Source of the DNA: Pseudomonadota bacterium
GTDB taxonomy: Bacteria > Pseudomonadota > Gammaproteobacteria > UBA5335
Assembly: GCA_021767745.1 (NCBI GenBank)
Contig: JAASSS010000002.1
Location: 1 to 48,947 of the forward strand
DNA: 48,947 nt
Direction: 5' to 3'
Made by a program: the position numbers and the translations under genes. Each line of letters begins with the position of its first letter. Positions within the stretch are counted from its first letter, which is position 1. A model generated the notes under the pieces. The model had not been told where the DNA came from. It made no database searches and worked only from the letters and a program-made list of their open reading frames with translations. Of the stretch, positions 27,124 to 36,786 are shown one piece after another.

Positions 27124-28428
27124 TCAGCCGCCCGTGCCGCTGGCGATAGCGCACATCGCCTCGCAGACCCGCTCGGTCTGGACCGGCGTCAGCGGGTAGG
27201 GCGGCATGGTGTAGATCAGGCGCCCGAACGGCCGCAGCCAGACGCCGGCGGCGGTGGCGATCGCCGTGGCCCGCGCCATGTCGACCGGCGCCTGCATCTC
27301 GATCACGCCGATCGCCCCGAACACGCGGACCTCGCGCACGCTGGGCAGTGCCGCCGCCGGCGCCAGACCGGCCCGCAGCCCCGTCTCGAGCCGGCGCACT
27401 CGCGCCTGCCAGTCGCCGGCGAGCAGCAGGTCGATCGACGCACTGGCGATGGTGCAGGCGAGCGGGTTCGCCATGAAGGTGGGGCCGTGCATCAGGACGC
27501 CGGCCTCGCCGCCGTTCAGCCGCGCGCTGACCGCGCGCGTGGTGAGCGTGGCCGCCAGCGTGAGATACCCTCCGGTGAGCGCCTTGCCGAGGCAGAGGAT
27601 GTCCGGCGTGATGCCCGCCTGCTCGCAGGCGAACAGGGTGCCGGTACGGCCGAAGCCGGTGGCGATCTCATCGCAGATCAACAGCAGCCCGTGCGCATCG
27701 CACAGCCGCCGCAGGCCGGCGAGAAACGCCGGGTGATAGAAGCGCATGCCGCCGGCGCCCTGCACCAGCGGTTCGATGATCACGCCGGCTAGCTCGTCCG
27801 CCTCCTGCTCGATCAGGGCCGCGACCGGCTCGAGCGCCGCCGGCTCGAACGGTGCGTCCGGCGGGCACTGCGGCGCTGGCGCGAAGCGCTGCTGCGGCAG
27901 CATGTCGGCGTACAGCCGGTGCATGCCATTGGCCGGATCGGAGACCGACATCGCCCAGCAGGTGTCGCCGTGATACCCGTGCCGGAAGGCCAGCAGCCGC
28001 CGGCGCTGTGGCTGGCCCGCGGCCTGCCAGTATTGCATCGCCGCCTTGATCGCCACTTCCACCGCCACCGAGCCGGAGTCGGCGAGGAAGATGCTCTCCA
28101 GCCCGGCCGGCACGATGCGCAGCAGGCGCTCGGCCAGCCCGGCGGCCGCCGGATGGGTCAGGCCGCCGAACATCACGTGGCTCATGCGTGCCAGCTGCGC
28201 CTGCGCGGCGTCGTTGAGCGCCGGCTGGTTGTAGCCGTGAATGGCGCTCCACCACGACGCCATGGCATCGATCAGCCGCCGCCCGTCGGCCAGGATCAGC
28301 TCGCAACCCTCGGCGCCGACCACCGGCAGCGGCGCGACGGCCGCCGGCAGCGAGGTGTACGGGTGCCACAGGTGGGCGTGATCGATCGCCTGCCAGGGGC
28401 TGGCGAGGTGGGCGGGCTCGGCGGTCAT
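27124..28428 (-). CDS. bioA: Adenosylmethionine-8-amino-7-oxononanoate aminotransferase
   Basis: BioA is the PLP aminotransferase that makes 7,8-diaminopelargonate from KAPA, using SAM as amino donor, in biotin synthesis. The diagnostic N-terminus HLWHPYTS, the segment ASWWSAIHGYNQP, and the lysine region LCLGKALTGGYLTLA are present, and the 434-residue length is standard. AAGVWLRPFGRLIYTMPPY near the end is typical of BioA. An AAGGAG ribosome site lies 9 bases before the ATG. No other bio genes are in view. It is divergent from the Lol operon. Confidence 0.95.
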   Translation of the reverse strand: MTAEPAHLASPWQAIDHAHLWHPYTSLPAAVAPLPVVGAEGCELILADGRRLIDAMASWWSAIHGYNQPALNDAAQAQLARMSHVMFGGLTHPAAAGLAERLLRIVPAGLESIFLADSGSVAVEVAIKAAMQYWQAAGQPQRRRLLAFRHGYHGDTCWAMSVSDPANGMHRLYADMLPQQRFAPAPQCPPDAPFEPAALEPVAALIEQEADELAGVIIEPLVQGAGGMRFYHPAFLAGLRRLCDAHGLLLICDEIATGFGRTGTLFACEQAGITPDILCLGKALTGGYLTLAATLTTRAVSARLNGGEAGVLMHGPTFMANPLACTIASASIDLLLAGDWQARVRRLETGLRAGLAPAAALPSVREVRVFGAIGVIEMQAPVDMARATAIATAAGVWLRPFGRLIYTMPPYPLTPVQTERVCEAMCAIASGTGG

Positions 28429-28496
28429 CGCGGGGCACTCCTTGCCGTCGGATGGAAGGTGACGCGGCGGCGCGGCCAGACCGGCGCGGTCCGTGC

Positions 28497-28502
28497 TTTA
28501 AT
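28497..28502 (+). promoter_or_regulatory. Putative -10 box of the lol-comEC-msbA operon
   Basis: TTTAAT followed by GCCGCCGC lies 8 bp before the ATG of the Lol permease gene. There is no Shine-Dalgarno sequence, so the mRNA may be leaderless or nearly so. The -35 region is poor. Confidence 0.4.
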
Positions 28503-28510
28503 GCCGCCGC

Positions 28511-29770
28511 ATGTTCGCTCCCTATGAACTCTACATCGGCTGGCGCTACACGCGGGCGCGGCGCGGCAATGCCTTCATCTCCTTCATCTCGCTGATCTCG
28601 ATGCTCGGCGTGGCCGTGGGCGTGATGGCGCTGATCGTCGTGCTGTCGGTCATGAACGGCTTCGAGAACGAGCTGCGCGAACGCATTCTCGGCGTCACCT
28701 CGCACGCCACCGTGGAACGCTATGGCGAGCCGCTGGCCGACTGGCAGGGCGTGCGTGAGGTGGCGCTGGCGCAGCCGCAGGTACTGGGCGCCGCGCCATA
28801 CATCGAAGGCGAGGCGATGCTGCGCCGCGGCGGTGCCCTGACGGGCGCGCTGCTGCGGGGCGTGGATCCGGCGCTGGAATCGACGGTGTCGCAGGTGGCC
28901 GAGCAGATGGTCGCCGGGCGGCTGCAGGCGCTGGCGTCCGGCGAGTACGGCATCGTGCTTGGCCGGGCGCTGGCAGACGTGCTCGGCGTGGGCATGGGCG
29001 ATCCGGTCGATGTGCTGATCCCGCAGGCGAACGTCACGCCCGCGGGCATCATCCCGCGCCTGCGCCGCTTCACCGTGGTGGGTCTGTTCGAGGTCGGCAT
29101 GTACGAGTACGACCGCGGCCAGGCCTTCATTCATCTGGGGGATGCCGCGCGACTGTACCGGCTGGACGGCGCGGTGGGTGGCCTGCGCCTGCGGTTCGAC
29201 GACATCTTCGCCGCTCCGGCCCGGGCCCGCGAGGTGGCCGCGGCGCTGGCCAGCCGCTTCGGCGCCGGGCTCTACGTCAGCGATTGGACGCTGCGGCACG
29301 CCAACTTCTTCCGCGCCATCCGCACGGAGAAGACGGTGATGTTCGTAATTCTGGCACTCATCATTGCCGTGGCGGCCTTCAACATCGTCTCCACGCTAGT
29401 GATGGTGGTGACCGACAAGCGCGCGGACATCGCCATCCTGCGTACGCTGGGCGCGCCGCCGGCCAGCATCATGACCATCTTCGTGATCCAGGGCAGCCTG
29501 ATCGGCCTGATCGGTACCGCGCTGGGCACCGCCGCCGGCGTGGCCCTGGCGCTGAACGTGGAGACGCTGGTGCCGGCGATCGAACGCCTGGCCGGCTACC
29601 AGTTCCTGCCCTCGGACGTCTACTACATCAGCGAGCTGCCCTCGGATCTGCAGGGTCGCGACGTGGTGCGCATCGCCGGTCTGGCACTGGTGCTGGCCTT
29701 CGTCTCCACCCTCTATCCGGCCTGGCGGGCGGCGCGGACCGAACCGGCGGAGGCGCTGCGGCATGAGTGA
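28511..29770 (+). CDS. Lipoprotein-releasing ABC transporter permease (LolC/E, possibly LolF)
   Basis: This 419-residue inner-membrane permease takes lipoproteins from the membrane and hands them to LolA. It has one N-terminal span (about 25-48), a large periplasmic MacB-like domain, and three C-terminal spans starting near residue 275 with the FtsX-type [15 protein letters not shown] segment. The LolA-binding hook region is recognisable as [17 protein letters not shown]. Only this one permease gene accompanies lolD, whereas E. coli has lolC and lolE. A single permease that does both jobs (LolF) is known in other gammaproteobacteria. It overlaps lolD by 8 bp. Confidence 0.92.
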   Translation: MFAPYELYIGWRYTRARRGNAFISFISLISMLGVAVGVMALIVVLSVMNGFENELRERILGVTSHATVERYGEPLADWQGVREVALAQPQVLGAAPYIEGEAMLRRGGALTGALLRGVDPALESTVSQVAEQMVAGRLQALASGEYGIVLGRALADVLGVGMGDPVDVLIPQANVTPAGIIPRLRRFTVVGLFEVGMYEYDRGQAFIHLGDAARLYRLDGAVGGLRLRFDDIFAAPARAREVAAALASRFGAGLYVSDWTLRHANFFRAIRTEKTVMFVILALIIAVAAFNIVSTLVMVVTDKRADIAILRTLGAPPASIMTIFVIQGSLIGLIGTALGTAAGVALALNVETLVPAIERLAGYQFLPSDVYYISELPSDLQGRDVVRIAGLALVLAFVSTLYPAWRAARTEPAEALRHE

Positions 29771-30443
29771 GCCGATCCTCGCCGCGCACGGCCTGGTCCA
29801 TCGCTTCGCCGAGGGCGGCCGGGTACTGGAGATCCTGCGTGGCGTGGATCTGGCCGTGGCGCCGGGCGAGCAGGTGGCGATCGTCGGCGCCTCCGGTTGC
29901 GGCAAGAGCACGCTGCTGCATCTGCTGGGCGGCCTGGAGCGGCCGACCGACGGGCGCCTCTACGTCGCCGGGCAGCCGATGCACGAGCTGGGCGGTGCCG
30001 CCCGCGGCCGGTTGCGCAACCGGCGCCTCGGCTTCGTCTATCAGTTCCACCACCTGCTGCCGGAGTTCACTGCGCTGGAAAACGTCGCCATGCCGTTGCT
30101 CCTGCGCCGCCTCCCGCCCGCGGCGGCGGCGCAGGCTGCCGCCGCGCTGTTGACCCAGGTCGGCCTGGGCGAGCGGCTGACGCACCGGCCCGCGCAGCTG
30201 TCGGGCGGCGAACGCCAGCGCGCGGCGGTGGCCCGGGCGCTGGTCACCCAGCCGGCCTGCGTGCTGGCCGACGAGCCGACCGGCAACCTCGATCCGCCGA
30301 CCGCGGCGCGCGTCTACGGGCTCATGGCCGAGCTCAACCGGTCCCTCGGCACCAGCCTGGTGGTGGTGACGCACGATGCCGGCCTGGCCGCTCGCATGGA
30401 CCGTGTGCTCCGGCTGCAGGACGGACGCCTGACGGCGGACTAG
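29763..30443 (+). CDS. lolD: Lipoprotein-releasing ABC transporter ATPase LolD
   Basis: LolD powers lipoprotein extraction. The 226-residue ATPase has Walker [10 protein letters not shown], signature [15 protein letters not shown], Walker B with [11 protein letters not shown], and the LolD-type Q-loop [20 protein letters not shown]. Together with the preceding permease it should form a LolD2-permease2 complex. It starts within the last codons of the permease gene; comEC begins 8 bp after its stop. Confidence 0.95.
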   Translation: MSEPILAAHGLVHRFAEGGRVLEILRGVDLAVAPGEQVAIVGASGCGKSTLLHLLGGLERPTDGRLYVAGQPMHELGGAARGRLRNRRLGFVYQFHHLLPEFTALENVAMPLLLRRLPPAAAAQAAAALLTQVGLGERLTHRPAQLSGGERQRAAVARALVTQPACVLADEPTGNLDPPTAARVYGLMAELNRSLGTSLVVVTHDAGLAARMDRVLRLQDGRLTAD

Positions 30444-30451
30444 GCGGCGCC

Positions 30452-32884
30452 GTGGATCCCGGCGGACTTGCCCTGGCGTTCATCGCCGGCGTGCTGGTGC
30501 TGGCGGTGTGGCCGCAGGCATCGTCGATGCTGGCCGCTGCCGCCTGGCCGTGGTGGCTGCTCGCGGCCCTGGCCGCGGCGCTGCTGCTCGCCGGCACGCT
30601 GCTGCGCAGTCCGGCCCGCGTGCGCCTGGCGGGGGTATGCCTCGGGGTGGGCGCCTGCCTCGCCGGCTTCGCCTGGCACGGCAGTCAACTGCAGGCACAG
30701 CAGCAGGCGCGGCTGCAGGTCGCGGCGGATCGGCCGGTGGACGTGACGCTGATCGCACGTGTGGTGGAGTTCCCACAGCGGATCGGGCAGGTCACGCGCC
30801 TGCAGCTGGTCGTGGAGCAGGTGAGGCCGGCGGTGCTGGCGCCCGGCACCCGGCTGCGGCTGAACCTCTACGCCCCACGAGCGGATGAGGCGCAGGCGGC
30901 TGGGGCGCCTATGCCGCAGCCGGCGTTGGGTGAACGCTGGCAGCTGCAGGCGCGGCTGCGCCCACCGGCAGGCATGGTCAACTTCGCCGGCTTCGACTAC
31001 GCCGGCTGGCTGTTCCGCCAGCGGATCGCCGCCACCGGCGCCGCATCCCAGCCCGCCGCGGCCCGACGCCTGGCGCCGGCGCGCGGGCTCGCGGCGCTGC
31101 GGGGTGACCTGGCGGAGGGCATCGATCGGGCGGTGGCCGATCCGGCCGTGGCGGCGATGCTGCGCGCCGTCGTGGTGGGCGATCGGAGTGGACTCGCACC
31201 GTTGCGGCCGACGCTGCAGGCCACCGGCACGAGCCATCTGATGGCGATCAGCGGGCTGCACGTCGGCCTGGTCGCCGTGGCAGCCGGTGCGCTGGCCACG
31301 CTGCTCCTGAGGCTGGCAGGCCGACCGGCGACCCGTGCCGCCGCCGCGATCGCCTGGCTCGCCGCCCTGGGTTACGCATTGCTCGCCGGGATGGGGCTGC
31401 CGGTGCAGCGGGCATTGATCATGCTCGGCGTGGTGACCCTCGCCTTGCTGTGGCAGCGCCCGTTGCGGCGCTGGCAGCCCTGGCTCCTGGCCTTGGCACT
31501 GATCCTGGCCTGCGATCCGTTGGCGAGTGCGGATGCCGGGCTCTGGCTGTCGTTCGGCGCGGTTGCTTGCCTCATCTACGGCTTCGCCGGTCGGCCGCTG
31601 CGGACCGAAGGCGCGGCGCGTGCGGCGCTGCGCTCGCAGGGGCAGATCGTGCTGGGCCTGGCGCCGCTGCTGCTGTGGTGGTTCGGGCGCCTCTCGCTGT
31701 TGGCTCCGCTGGTGAATCTGCTGCTGGTGCCGCTGTTCGCGCTCTGGGTGGTGCCGGTGGCGCTGGCCGGCGCCACGCTGGCCGCCCTTGGGCTGCCCGG
31801 GGCCAGCCTGGTGTGGCAGGCGGCAGCAGTGCCGCTCGCCGCGCTGTGGCCGGTGCTGGCATGGCTCGGGCGTGGCGCACTGGCCGAGCTGGCCGTGCAG
31901 CCGCCGGCCTGGGCGCTGCCGCTCGCCGCCCTCGGCCTGTGCTGGTTGCTGGCGCCGCGTGGCTGGCCACTGCGTCCGCTCGGGCTGCTGTTGGCGGCAC
32001 TGGCGCTGAACCTGTCGCCCGCGCGTCCACCCGTCGGCGTCGCCGAGGTGGTGGTGCTGGATGTCGGTCAGGGGTTGGCGGTGGCGATGCGCACGCATCG
32101 GCACGTGCTGGTCTTCGATACCGGCGCCGGCTTCGCCAGCGGCAGCAGCGCCGCGGAGCTTGCGATCCTGCCCCAGCTGCAGGCCTGGGGCGTGCGGCAG
32201 ATCGATCTGCTGATCGTCAGCCACGAGGATGCCGATCACCGCGGCGGCGTGCCGGCACTACGGGCAGCGTTGCCGGTGCGCGAGGCCCTGATGGGCGGCA
32301 CCGAGGCGGCGCGGCTGGCCGACTTCGTGCGTTGCCGCCGGGGCATGCACTGGCGGTGGGACGGCGTGGACATCCGCCTGCTGCATCCGCAGGATGAGGC
32401 GGCCAGCGGCAACGATGGCTCCTGTGTGCTGCGCGTGGACACCCGCGCCGGCAGTCTGCTGCTGACTGGCGACATCGAGGCCGCCGGGGAGCGTGCGCTG
32501 CTGCGCCAGGCGGCGCTGCGGCCCGCCGATGTGCTGGTGGTGGCGCATCATGGCAGCGACAGCTCGAGCACCTGGCCGCTGCTGCGTGCCGTGGCGCCGT
32601 GCCTGGCGATCGTGCCGGCCGGCGCCGGCAATCGCTGGGGCTTTCCGGCACCGGCGGTGCGGACGCGGCTGGCGGCCGTGGGTGCCGGGCTCGCCGTGAC
32701 CGGGCAGGACGGCGCCATCGCCGTGCGCCTTGGCGCCACGCCCACGCGGGTGGTGGCCGCCGGCGGGCGGCGCCTGCCGTGGTCCCGGCCGCCCTCCGAG
32801 TGGCTGCGGCTGCGCGGGGCCGACGATGGCGTATCATGCCGCCGGATTGCTCCGGCGGCGCCGGAACGCGGACGGACGATGTGA
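30452..32884 (+). CDS. comEC: DNA uptake channel protein ComEC/Rec2
   Basis: ComEC is the inner-membrane channel for single-stranded DNA during natural transformation. The 810 residues hold an N-terminal DUF4131 part with an OB-like soluble region, the Competence domain (HLMAISGLHVGL, then a series of spans) and a C-terminal metallo-beta-lactamase-like domain with LDVGQGLAVAM and SHEDADHRGG. All three domains are complete, so the gene looks functional. The GTG at 30452 is chosen because it follows lolD closely; the frame is open further upstream. Position between lolD and exbB is conserved in Pseudomonas-type genomes. Confidence 0.94.
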   Translation: MDPGGLALAFIAGVLVLAVWPQASSMLAAAAWPWWLLAALAAALLLAGTLLRSPARVRLAGVCLGVGACLAGFAWHGSQLQAQQQARLQVAADRPVDVTLIARVVEFPQRIGQVTRLQLVVEQVRPAVLAPGTRLRLNLYAPRADEAQAAGAPMPQPALGERWQLQARLRPPAGMVNFAGFDYAGWLFRQRIAATGAASQPAAARRLAPARGLAALRGDLAEGIDRAVADPAVAAMLRAVVVGDRSGLAPLRPTLQATGTSHLMAISGLHVGLVAVAAGALATLLLRLAGRPATRAAAAIAWLAALGYALLAGMGLPVQRALIMLGVVTLALLWQRPLRRWQPWLLALALILACDPLASADAGLWLSFGAVACLIYGFAGRPLRTEGAARAALRSQGQIVLGLAPLLLWWFGRLSLLAPLVNLLLVPLFALWVVPVALAGATLAALGLPGASLVWQAAAVPLAALWPVLAWLGRGALAELAVQPPAWALPLAALGLCWLLAPRGWPLRPLGLLLAALALNLSPARPPVGVAEVVVLDVGQGLAVAMRTHRHVLVFDTGAGFASGSSAAELAILPQLQAWGVRQIDLLIVSHEDADHRGGVPALRAALPVREALMGGTEAARLADFVRCRRGMHWRWDGVDIRLLHPQDEAASGNDGSCVLRVDTRAGSLLLTGDIEAAGERALLRQAALRPADVLVVAHHGSDSSSTWPLLRAVAPCLAIVPAGAGNRWGFPAPAVRTRLAAVGAGLAVTGQDGAIAVRLGATPTRVVAAGGRRLPWSRPPSEWLRLRGADDGVSCRRIAPAAPERGRTM
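32832..32837 (+). promoter_or_regulatory. Possible internal -10 box before exbB
   Basis: TATCAT followed by GCCGCC lies inside the end of comEC, 53 bp before the exbB ATG. It could give the essential msbA-lpxK-kdsB genes a promoter of their own. The -35 region is poor. Confidence 0.35.
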
Positions 32885-32890
32885 CGACTG

Positions 32891-33556
32891 ATGCTTGAGA
32901 TCATCCAGGCCGGCGGCTGGCTGATGGCGCCGATTCTGCTGTGCTCGCTGGCGGCGGCGGCCATTTTTCTCGAACGGCTGTGGGCACTGCGCGGCGAGCG
33001 CATCCTGCCGCCGGCGCTGATTGCCCGGGTGCGTCAGTGGCACGAGCAGGGCAAGGTCGATCGCCAGCGCCTGCAGCAGCTGCGGGCCGACTCGCCGCTC
33101 GGTCGGGTGCTTGCGGCGGGGCTGGCGAACCGTCACCTCGACCGGCAGGCGGTCAAGGAGGGGATCGAGGATGCCGGGCGGCACGAGGTGCACGAGCTCG
33201 AACGCTACCTGAACGCGCTGGCCACCATCGCCGCGATCACGCCGCTGCTCGGCCTGCTGGGCACGGTCGTCGGCATGATCGAAGTATTCACCGCCATCCG
33301 CGCCGCCGGGGTGGGCGACGCCCCGGCGCTGGCCGGCGGCATCTCCGAGGCGCTGATCACCACCGCCTCGGGGTTGGTGGTCGCCATTCCCTCGTTGATC
33401 GCGTACCGCTACTTGCGCGGGCGGGTGAACGAGTTGGTGGTGGGCATGGAGCAGCAGGCCATGGCGTTGCTGGAGACGCTCTACGGCCGCGGCGAAGGAG
33501 CCGACGTAGGCAGCACTGCGCCGCGGCGGCGCCGGCGGGCGAAGGCGGCCTCGTGA
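32891..33556 (+). CDS. exbB: MotA/TolQ/ExbB proton channel family protein
   Basis: This 221-residue inner-membrane protein has an N-terminal span (about 8-25), a cytoplasmic helical region and two later spans, with ITPLLGLLGTVVGMIEVF as the family signature and LITTASGLVVAIPSLIAYRY near the end. ExbB pentamers with ExbD turn the proton gradient into motion for TonB-like or other envelope tasks. No tonB is adjacent; ExbBD pairs at this comEC-msbA locus are common, and their partner is not well defined. It overlaps exbD (GTGA). Confidence 0.92.
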   Translation: MLEIIQAGGWLMAPILLCSLAAAAIFLERLWALRGERILPPALIARVRQWHEQGKVDRQRLQQLRADSPLGRVLAAGLANRHLDRQAVKEGIEDAGRHEVHELERYLNALATIAAITPLLGLLGTVVGMIEVFTAIRAAGVGDAPALAGGISEALITTASGLVVAIPSLIAYRYLRGRVNELVVGMEQQAMALLETLYGRGEGADVGSTAPRRRRRAKAAS

Positions 33557-33975
33557 AGCTGCGCAGCCGTGAGCTTGAGGATCCCGAGCTCAACCTCACG
33601 CCGCTGATCGACGTCGTCTTCCTGCTGCTGATCTTCTTCATGGTGACGACGACCTTCCAGCGGGAGACCGAGCTGCGGGTGGAACTGCCCGAGGCGGCCA
33701 CGCAGGCCACGCCGCTGGCGCGTGAGGGCCTGGAGCTGACGATCGACGAGGCGGGCCGCTATTTCCTCAACCAGCAGGCGCTGGTGAACACCCGGCCGGA
33801 CACGCTCGGGCGGGCGCTGGCCCAGGCCGTGCGCGCCGGGGAGGCGCCGGCGCGGCTGCTGATCCGGGCGGATGCGCGGGTGGCGCATCAGGCGGTGGTG
33901 ACGGCGCTGGATGTCGCCGGCCAGCAGGGCTTCACCGACATCGTCATCGAAACCACGCCGGCCGAGACGCCCTGA
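33553..33975 (+). CDS. exbD: ExbD/TolR family biopolymer transport protein
   Basis: This 140-residue partner of ExbB has a short cytoplasmic N-terminus, one membrane span with the essential Asp in LTPLIDVVFLLLIFFMVTTT, and a periplasmic domain. The GTG at 33553 overlaps the exbB stop; the open frame extends upstream, but the family start is here. Its stop shares one base with the ATG of msbA (TGATG). Confidence 0.93.
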   Translation: MKLRSRELEDPELNLTPLIDVVFLLLIFFMVTTTFQRETELRVELPEAATQATPLAREGLELTIDEAGRYFLNQQALVNTRPDTLGRALAQAVRAGEAPARLLIRADARVAHQAVVTALDVAGQQGFTDIVIETTPAETP

Positions 33976-35759
33976 TGGCCGGCGCTGCCAAGGACACCTC
34001 GAGCTGGGTGCTCTGGGGGCGGCTGCTCTCGTACAGCCGTCCGTATTGGCCGGTGCTGGCGATCGGCTTCGCCGCCATGGGCGGCTTCGCCATGGCCGAG
34101 ATCGGCTTCGCCTGGATCATGAAGCCGCTGCTGGACGGCAGCTTCGTGCGCCGCGATCCCGCGGTGATCCGCATCATTCCGTTTGCCGTGCTGGGGCTGT
34201 TCCTGCTGCGCAGCCTGTCGCAGTTCGTCTCGACCTACTGCATGGCCTATGTCGGCCAGAATGTGATCAAGACCCTGCGCGAGGAACTGTTCGGGCATCT
34301 GCTGCGCCTGCCGGCGCCCTATTACGATCGCAGCGCGTCCGGCAAGCTGCTCTCCAAGCTCACCTACAACGTCGATCAGGTGGCGCAGGCGGCGACCCAG
34401 TCGGTGACGGTGATCATCCGCGACGGCCTGAAGGTGATCGGCTTCGTCGGGCTGCTGTTCTACCTGAACGCGGCGCTGGCGGTGTTCACGCTGCTGATCG
34501 GGCCGCTGATCGCGGTGTGCATCCGCTACATCAGCCGGCGCTTCCGGCGCATCAGCGCCCGCATCCAGAATTCCATGGGCGAGGTCACCAGCGTCTGCGA
34601 GGAGGCCATCCGCGGGCAGCGCATGGTGAAGGCGTTCGGCGCTGAGCGCTACGAGCAGGCGCAATTCGAGCGGGTCAACGAGCGCAATCGTAAGCTGTTC
34701 ATGAAGCGGGCCACCACCCGCGCGGCCAGCAGTCCGGTGGTGGAGATGGTCGCCGCGGTCCCCGTGGCCGGCATCATCTACATGGCGACGCGGCAGAACG
34801 TGCTGGAGACCATGACGCCCGGCACCTTCGCTGCCTTCCTGACGGCGATGGTCAGCATGCTCGGGCCGCTGCGTCAGCTGACCACGGTGAACGCGCAGCT
34901 GCAGCGCGGGCTGGCGGCGGCGGAGAGCATCTTCGCGCTGCTGGAAGTGCAGCCGGAGCGGGATGTCGGCACCGTCGGCATCGCCCGTGCCCGCGGCGAA
35001 ATCCGCTTCGAGCAGGTGCGCATGCGCTATCCGCAGAGCGAGGCCTGGGCGCTCGACGGCGTGAGCCTGGCGATCGAACCGCAGCAGCGGGTGGCGCTGG
35101 TGGGGCGCTCGGGCAGCGGCAAGTCGACGCTGGTGAACCTGCTGCCGCGCTTCTACGAGCCGACCGAGGGCCGGGTGCTGCTGGACGGGCACGATCTGCG
35201 CGATTACCGCCTCGAAGCGCTGCGGCGGCAGATTTCACTGGTGAGTCAGGAAATCACCCTGTTCAACAACACCGTGGCGGCCAACATCGCCTACGGTGCG
35301 AGCGGCGCGGTGAGCGAGGCGGAGCTGATCGAGGCGGCCAGGGCGGCGCATGCCTGGGAGTTCATCTCCCAGCTGCCGCAGGGCCTGCAGACACAGGTCG
35401 GCCAGCATGGGGTGCTGCTCTCCGGCGGTCAGCGCCAGCGGCTGGCGATCGCCCGCGCGCTGCTCAAGGATGCGCCGATCCTGATCCTGGACGAGGCCAC
35501 CTCGGCGCTGGACACCGAGGCCGAACGTCACATCCAGGCGGCGCTGGAGCGGCTGATGGCGGATCGCACGACGCTGGTGATCGCGCACCGGCTCTCCACG
35601 ATCGAACACGCCGACACCATCGTCGTCATGCACGCCGGACGCATCGTCGAGCAGGGCAGCCACGCCGAACTGCTGAGCCGCGGCGGCCACTACGCGGAGC
35701 TGCACCGCCTGCAGTTCACCGAGCCGCAGGCGGTGGTGGACGCAGCCAACCGCGACTGA
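33975..35759 (+). CDS. msbA: Lipid A export ABC transporter MsbA
   Basis: MsbA is a half-transporter that flips core-lipid A across the inner membrane. The 594 residues comprise six spans (about 20-310) and a nucleotide-binding domain with Walker A GRSGSGKSTL near 377, signature LSGGQRQRLAIARAL and Walker B ILILDEATSALDTEAE. Intracellular coupling segments (TSVCEEAIRGQRMVKAFGAE) match MsbA. Adjacency to lpxK supports the lipid A role over a general exporter. Confidence 0.94.
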   Translation: MAGAAKDTSSWVLWGRLLSYSRPYWPVLAIGFAAMGGFAMAEIGFAWIMKPLLDGSFVRRDPAVIRIIPFAVLGLFLLRSLSQFVSTYCMAYVGQNVIKTLREELFGHLLRLPAPYYDRSASGKLLSKLTYNVDQVAQAATQSVTVIIRDGLKVIGFVGLLFYLNAALAVFTLLIGPLIAVCIRYISRRFRRISARIQNSMGEVTSVCEEAIRGQRMVKAFGAERYEQAQFERVNERNRKLFMKRATTRAASSPVVEMVAAVPVAGIIYMATRQNVLETMTPGTFAAFLTAMVSMLGPLRQLTTVNAQLQRGLAAAESIFALLEVQPERDVGTVGIARARGEIRFEQVRMRYPQSEAWALDGVSLAIEPQQRVALVGRSGSGKSTLVNLLPRFYEPTEGRVLLDGHDLRDYRLEALRRQISLVSQEITLFNNTVAANIAYGASGAVSEAELIEAARAAHAWEFISQLPQGLQTQVGQHGVLLSGGQRQRLAIARALLKDAPILILDEATSALDTEAERHIQAALERLMADRTTLVIAHRLSTIEHADTIVVMHAGRIVEQGSHAELLSRGGHYAELHRLQFTEPQAVVDAANRD

Positions 35760-35766
35760 CCGCGTC

Positions 35767-36786
35767 GTGCGGGCGCAACTGGAAACCGCGCTGCTGCGCC
35801 TGTGGTACGGCCCGCAGCGACCGCCGTTGTCGCTGCGACTGCTCGCGCGGCTGTTCGCCCTGACCGTGCGCCTGCGCCGGCTGGCATACCGGCACCTGTG
35901 GCCACCCGCGCCGCTGGCGGTGCCGGTGGTGGTGGTCGGCAACCTGACGGTCGGTGGCAGTGGCAAGACCCCGGTGGTGCTGGCGCTGGCCGAGCACCTG
36001 ACCCGGGCGGGGGCACGCCCCGGCATCGTGCTGCGCGGCTATGGCGGGCGGCGCCGCGTGCCGGTGCATCGTGTGCGGCCGGACGATGATCCCGGTGTGG
36101 TCGGGGACGAGGCCCTGCTGCTGGTCCGGCGCAGCGGCGTGCCGGTCGTGGTGGCTCCCGCGCGGCGGGTCGGCGCCGAGGCGCTGATCGAGGCCGGCTG
36201 CAGCGTGGTGCTGAGCGATGATGGCCTGCAGCACTACGCTCTGCCACGCACGCTCGAACTGGCGGTGATCGACGGTACGCGTGGGCTCGGCAATGGCTAT
36301 TGTCTGCCAGCCGGGCCGCTGCGCGAGCCGGCGGCCCGGCTGGCGGAGGTGGATGCCGTGATCGTCAACGGCGAGGGCGAACCGCCACCTGTGGGCGCCG
36401 TGCCGGTCCATTCGCTGCGCCTGATCGCCGGCGATGCCATCAACCTGCGCACCGGCGAGCGGCGTGCCCTGGCCGCTTTCGCCGACCGGCAGGTCCACGC
36501 GCTCGCCGGCATCGGCCATCCGGAGCGATTCTTTGCGATGCTGCGTGCGCACGGGCTGCGGCCGCTGGTGCATGCGCTGCCCGATCACTATGCTTACGAG
36601 CCCGCATCGCTCGACCTCGTGCCGCCGCTGCCGGTGCTGATGACCGAGAAAGATGCCGTCAAGTGCGCCGCGTTCGCGCCGGCCGACTGCTGGTATGTGC
36701 CGGTGACGGCGCAGCTGCCGGCGGCCTTGTTGGCGCAGCTCGATGCCCGCCTGGCGGGCGCCCGCATGCCTGGGAGCCGAACATGA
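35767..36786 (+). CDS. lpxK: Tetraacyldisaccharide 4'-kinase LpxK
   Basis: LpxK adds the 4'-phosphate to lipid A disaccharide, forming lipid IVA at the inner membrane. The 339-residue protein has an N-terminal hydrophobic helix and a P-loop VVGNLTVGGSGKTP at about 57-69, followed by GIVLRGYGGR and LSDDGLQHYAL, the LpxK hallmarks. It starts at GTG 7 bp after msbA and ends in an ATGA overlap with the small Trm112-like gene. Confidence 0.95.
   Translation: MRAQLETALLRLWYGPQRPPLSLRLLARLFALTVRLRRLAYRHLWPPAPLAVPVVVVGNLTVGGSGKTPVVLALAEHLTRAGARPGIVLRGYGGRRRVPVHRVRPDDDPGVVGDEALLLVRRSGVPVVVAPARRVGAEALIEAGCSVVLSDDGLQHYALPRTLELAVIDGTRGLGNGYCLPAGPLREPAARLAEVDAVIVNGEGEPPPVGAVPVHSLRLIAGDAINLRTGERRALAAFADRQVHALAGIGHPERFFAMLRAHGLRPLVHALPDHYAYEPASLDLVPPLPVLMTEKDAVKCAAFAPADCWYVPVTAQLPAALLAQLDARLAGARMPGSRT

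Noticed and set aside
29897-30451. 185-residue extension at the N-terminus of ComEC
   Set aside because: It overlaps lolD in another frame and is Arg/Pro/Ala-rich. The first ComEC membrane span begins just after GTG 30452.
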